Shown in pieces: positions 62,590 through 64,000 of a stretch of DNA of 64,000 bases. The notes beneath the pieces were generated by a model. The model saw nothing but the letters and a program-made list of their open reading frames with translations, was not told the origin of the DNA and made no database searches. The DNA lies in assembly GCF_006476065.1 (NCBI RefSeq), contig NZ_ML636798.1, forward strand, positions 1,252,207 through 1,316,206, given 5' to 3'. This stretch comes from Cognatiluteimonas lumbrici (GTDB lineage Bacteria; Pseudomonadota; Gammaproteobacteria; Xanthomonadales; Xanthomonadaceae). How positions within the stretch are numbered: the first letter of the stretch is position 1; each line of letters begins with the position of its first letter. The position numbers and the translations under genes are program-made.

Positions 62590-64000
62590 TGCGTCATCTT
62601 CTCCCTGGTTCCGGCCGCGGCCATCTTGGCGTTGTCATCGTAGATCCTCAGTGGATGCCGGGCGTGGAGCAGGCGGTACACCTGGGCCATGCCTTCCACG
62701 TCTCCCCGGCGCAGCATCGCGTTGGCCGCGCGGAAATCCAGCGCGCCTTCCGCATAGCTGGAAGCCAGCCGCTCGGGAATCTCTCCGATGCATACGGAGT
62801 CGATCACCAGGTCGGCCACCGAGCCCGGCGCGGCCTCGGCGACGAAGACCTGCAGTTTCAGCGCGCGATGGTTGTTGCGGAAGTTGACGCACACATGCAC
62901 GTCGTGGAACTCGCCGGGCACCAGCTCGACGATACGGGCTTCGCCCTCGTAGGGGCCCTCCCCGGCGCGACCGATGCTGACGTTCACGGTCACGGGAGCG
63001 GTCGAGCGCAGCCGGACGCTGCCCGCGAACGTGCGCCCTGCGGTGTCGCCGGGCTTGTCGTCCAGGACCATCCAGAGCCGGCGCTGCCCGGTCGGGAGGT
63101 GGCGGTAACGCCACACCGAACGCGACAACTGCTTGAACGCGGGGTCCACCAGGGGCCGGTACCGGGGGCTCGCCGCCGGTGCGCCGAATTCGGCGGGCTC
63201 CCCGATTCCCCGGGTATCGGTCTTGATGCTCAGCTGCTTTCCGAGCGCCTCGGCAACCACCGTCTCCGGGATGGAATCCCGGAATGCCAGCAGGTTGCCC
63301 CACGCAGCCTTGTCCGACAGCTCGCAGGGATAACGTCGCAGGCGCCGCCAGTCGTGCCGGATCCCGTAGCGGACGATGGGATGCCATTCGCTGACGAAGA
63401 CCTGATAGCCCTTGCCGCAAAGGTAGGACGCCATGTCGTGGAACGTGTATCCCAGCGGGACCGTCTTGGCGTCCTCGAACTCGCACTCGATCACCGCCGG
63501 GCTGAACCGCTCCCAGGGGAAGCCCTTGAGCACGAAGAGATCGTGTCCTTCGGTGTCGATCTTCAGGAAGTCCACCCCAGCCACGTCCTTGTCCGCGAGG
63601 ACATCGCGCAGCGTCGTGATGTCCACGGTTTGCCTGGACTCGTGCGTGGGATGGAATGCGGAAAGGCCGCTGATGCCGGTGCTCTGGTCGGAACGGAAGA
63701 AGGTGACTCCGGACCGTGCCTCGTTGCTCACCGCGCGTTTGTCCACCAGCACGGTCTCCGGGCCGATGCCGGCTTCGGCGAGGCGCTTCTCGAGGATGGC
63801 GCGGTTGTCGTTGTCGGGCTCGAAGGCGAACACGCGCCAGCCCTTTTCGACGAACGGAAAGGTCGCGTGGCCATGGTGCGCGCCGACGTCGATCATGACC
63901 GATCCCTGCAGGTGGTCGTCGTACAGGGTCGAGACGCAGTCGGTTTCATCGAAGTGCGCGCCGGACTCGCGCGGGAACGGACCCAGGGCCCATGCCGCCC
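62586..64000 (-). CDS. FkbM-family methyltransferase (5' end outside window)
   Basis: At least 470 residues of a SAM-dependent methyltransferase of the FkbM type; the frame stays open to the window end, so the N-terminus is missing. The SAM site is MIDVGAHHGHATFPFVEKGW followed by VFAFEPDNDN. Later family features are VDFLKIDTEGHDLFVLKGF and AVIECEFEDAKTVPLGYTF. A C-terminal domain of about 200 residues follows (FAGSVRLRSTAPVTVNVSIG, EFHDVHVCVNFRNNHRALKL), of beta-rich, carbohydrate-binding appearance. FkbM enzymes O-methylate sugars or amino acids. It heads the visible part of the minus-strand cluster. Confidence 0.88.
   Translation of the reverse strand, partial: AAWALGPFPRESGAHFDETDCVSTLYDDHLQGSVMIDVGAHHGHATFPFVEKGWRVFAFEPDNDNRAILEKRLAEAGIGPETVLVDKRAVSNEARSGVTFFRSDQSTGISGLSAFHPTHESRQTVDITTLRDVLADKDVAGVDFLKIDTEGHDLFVLKGFPWERFSPAVIECEFEDAKTVPLGYTFHDMASYLCGKGYQVFVSEWHPIVRYGIRHDWRRLRRYPCELSDKAAWGNLLAFRDSIPETVVAEALGKQLSIKTDTRGIGEPAEFGAPAASPRYRPLVDPAFKQLSRSVWRYRHLPTGQRRLWMVLDDKPGDTAGRTFAGSVRLRSTAPVTVNVSIGRAGEGPYEGEARIVELVPGEFHDVHVCVNFRNNHRALKLQVFVAEAAPGSVADLVIDSVCIGEIPERLASSYAEGALDFRAANAMLRRGDVEGMAQVYRLLHARHPLRIYDDNAKMAAAGTREKMTQ

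Overview
The window is about 64 kb of very GC-rich, densely packed chromosomal DNA. The gene content points to a gammaproteobacterium of the Xanthomonadaceae/Lysobacteraceae (Lysobacter-Luteimonas-like). Signs of this are a pilS-type sensor kinase next to sucCD, Oar-like TonB receptors, a XanB/ManC-type bifunctional mannose enzyme, a CysN-CysC fusion, GTP-dependent PEP carboxykinase, and REP-like repeats with the core GTAGGAGCGGCG. I found no rRNA, tRNA, CRISPR array, transposase or prophage gene. The genus assignment is an inference from gene content.

Layout. 0-8.9 kb: 3' part of prfC, a family 9 glycosyltransferase, a tandem MliC-like lipoprotein, an AsmA-like protein, then on the minus strand mtgA, a GT2 polyprenyl-phosphate glycosyltransferase and a CBS-pair protein, then hslO and an exported unknown protein. 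8.9-18.7 kb (minus): two tandem TPR-sulfotransferases and two paralogous TonB receptors that share a near-identical promoter and leader. 18.7-23.7 kb: pckG, then a TetR regulator divergent from fadE across a 17-bp palindrome. 23.9-29.8 kb (minus): lemA, an M48 protease, a nucleotide-carrier-like MFS protein, ECF sigma, anti-sigma and a DUF4097 protein, largely overlapping. 29.9-35.7 kb: a serine hydrolase, a histone-H1-like protein, a 0.75-kb gene-free stretch holding a candidate small RNA, gcvH, gcvT, and an NfeD/SPFH pair. 35.8-39.3 kb: a second ECF sigma/anti-sigma/PDZ module and an aldo-keto reductase. 39.3-44.4 kb: sucCD, pilS and a ThrE-like exporter. 44.4-47.9 kb: an MCE (Mla/Lin-type) lipid importer operon. 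47.9-52.9 kb: ETF-QO, an LTA-synthase-like sulfatase-fold protein and scoAB. 53-58.6 kb: phosphomannomutase facing a manC-cysD-cysNC operon. 58.7-60.4 kb: etfBA. 60.4-64 kb (minus): GSCFA protein, lipoprotein, coiled-coil protein and an FkbM methyltransferase running off the end.

How the genes work together. FadE, ETF, ETF-QO, the CoA transferase, succinyl-CoA ligase and PckG are parts of a fatty-acid/ketone-body to TCA to gluconeogenesis route. ManC, phosphomannomutase, the ATP sulfurylase/APS kinase, two PAPS-type sulfotransferases and the right-edge cluster together suggest surface polysaccharide or protein modification, possibly sulfation. Envelope maintenance is a second theme: AsmA, MCE importer, mtgA, MliC-like lipoprotein, LemA/M48 and NfeD/SPFH.

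Most unusual features: REP palindromes that supply the TAG stop codons of several genes and the N-terminal residues of at least one, a probable CTG start for the M48 protease, a promoter-terminator-bounded small RNA candidate upstream of the histone-like gene, and the coupling of GDP-mannose and PAPS synthesis in one overlapping operon.
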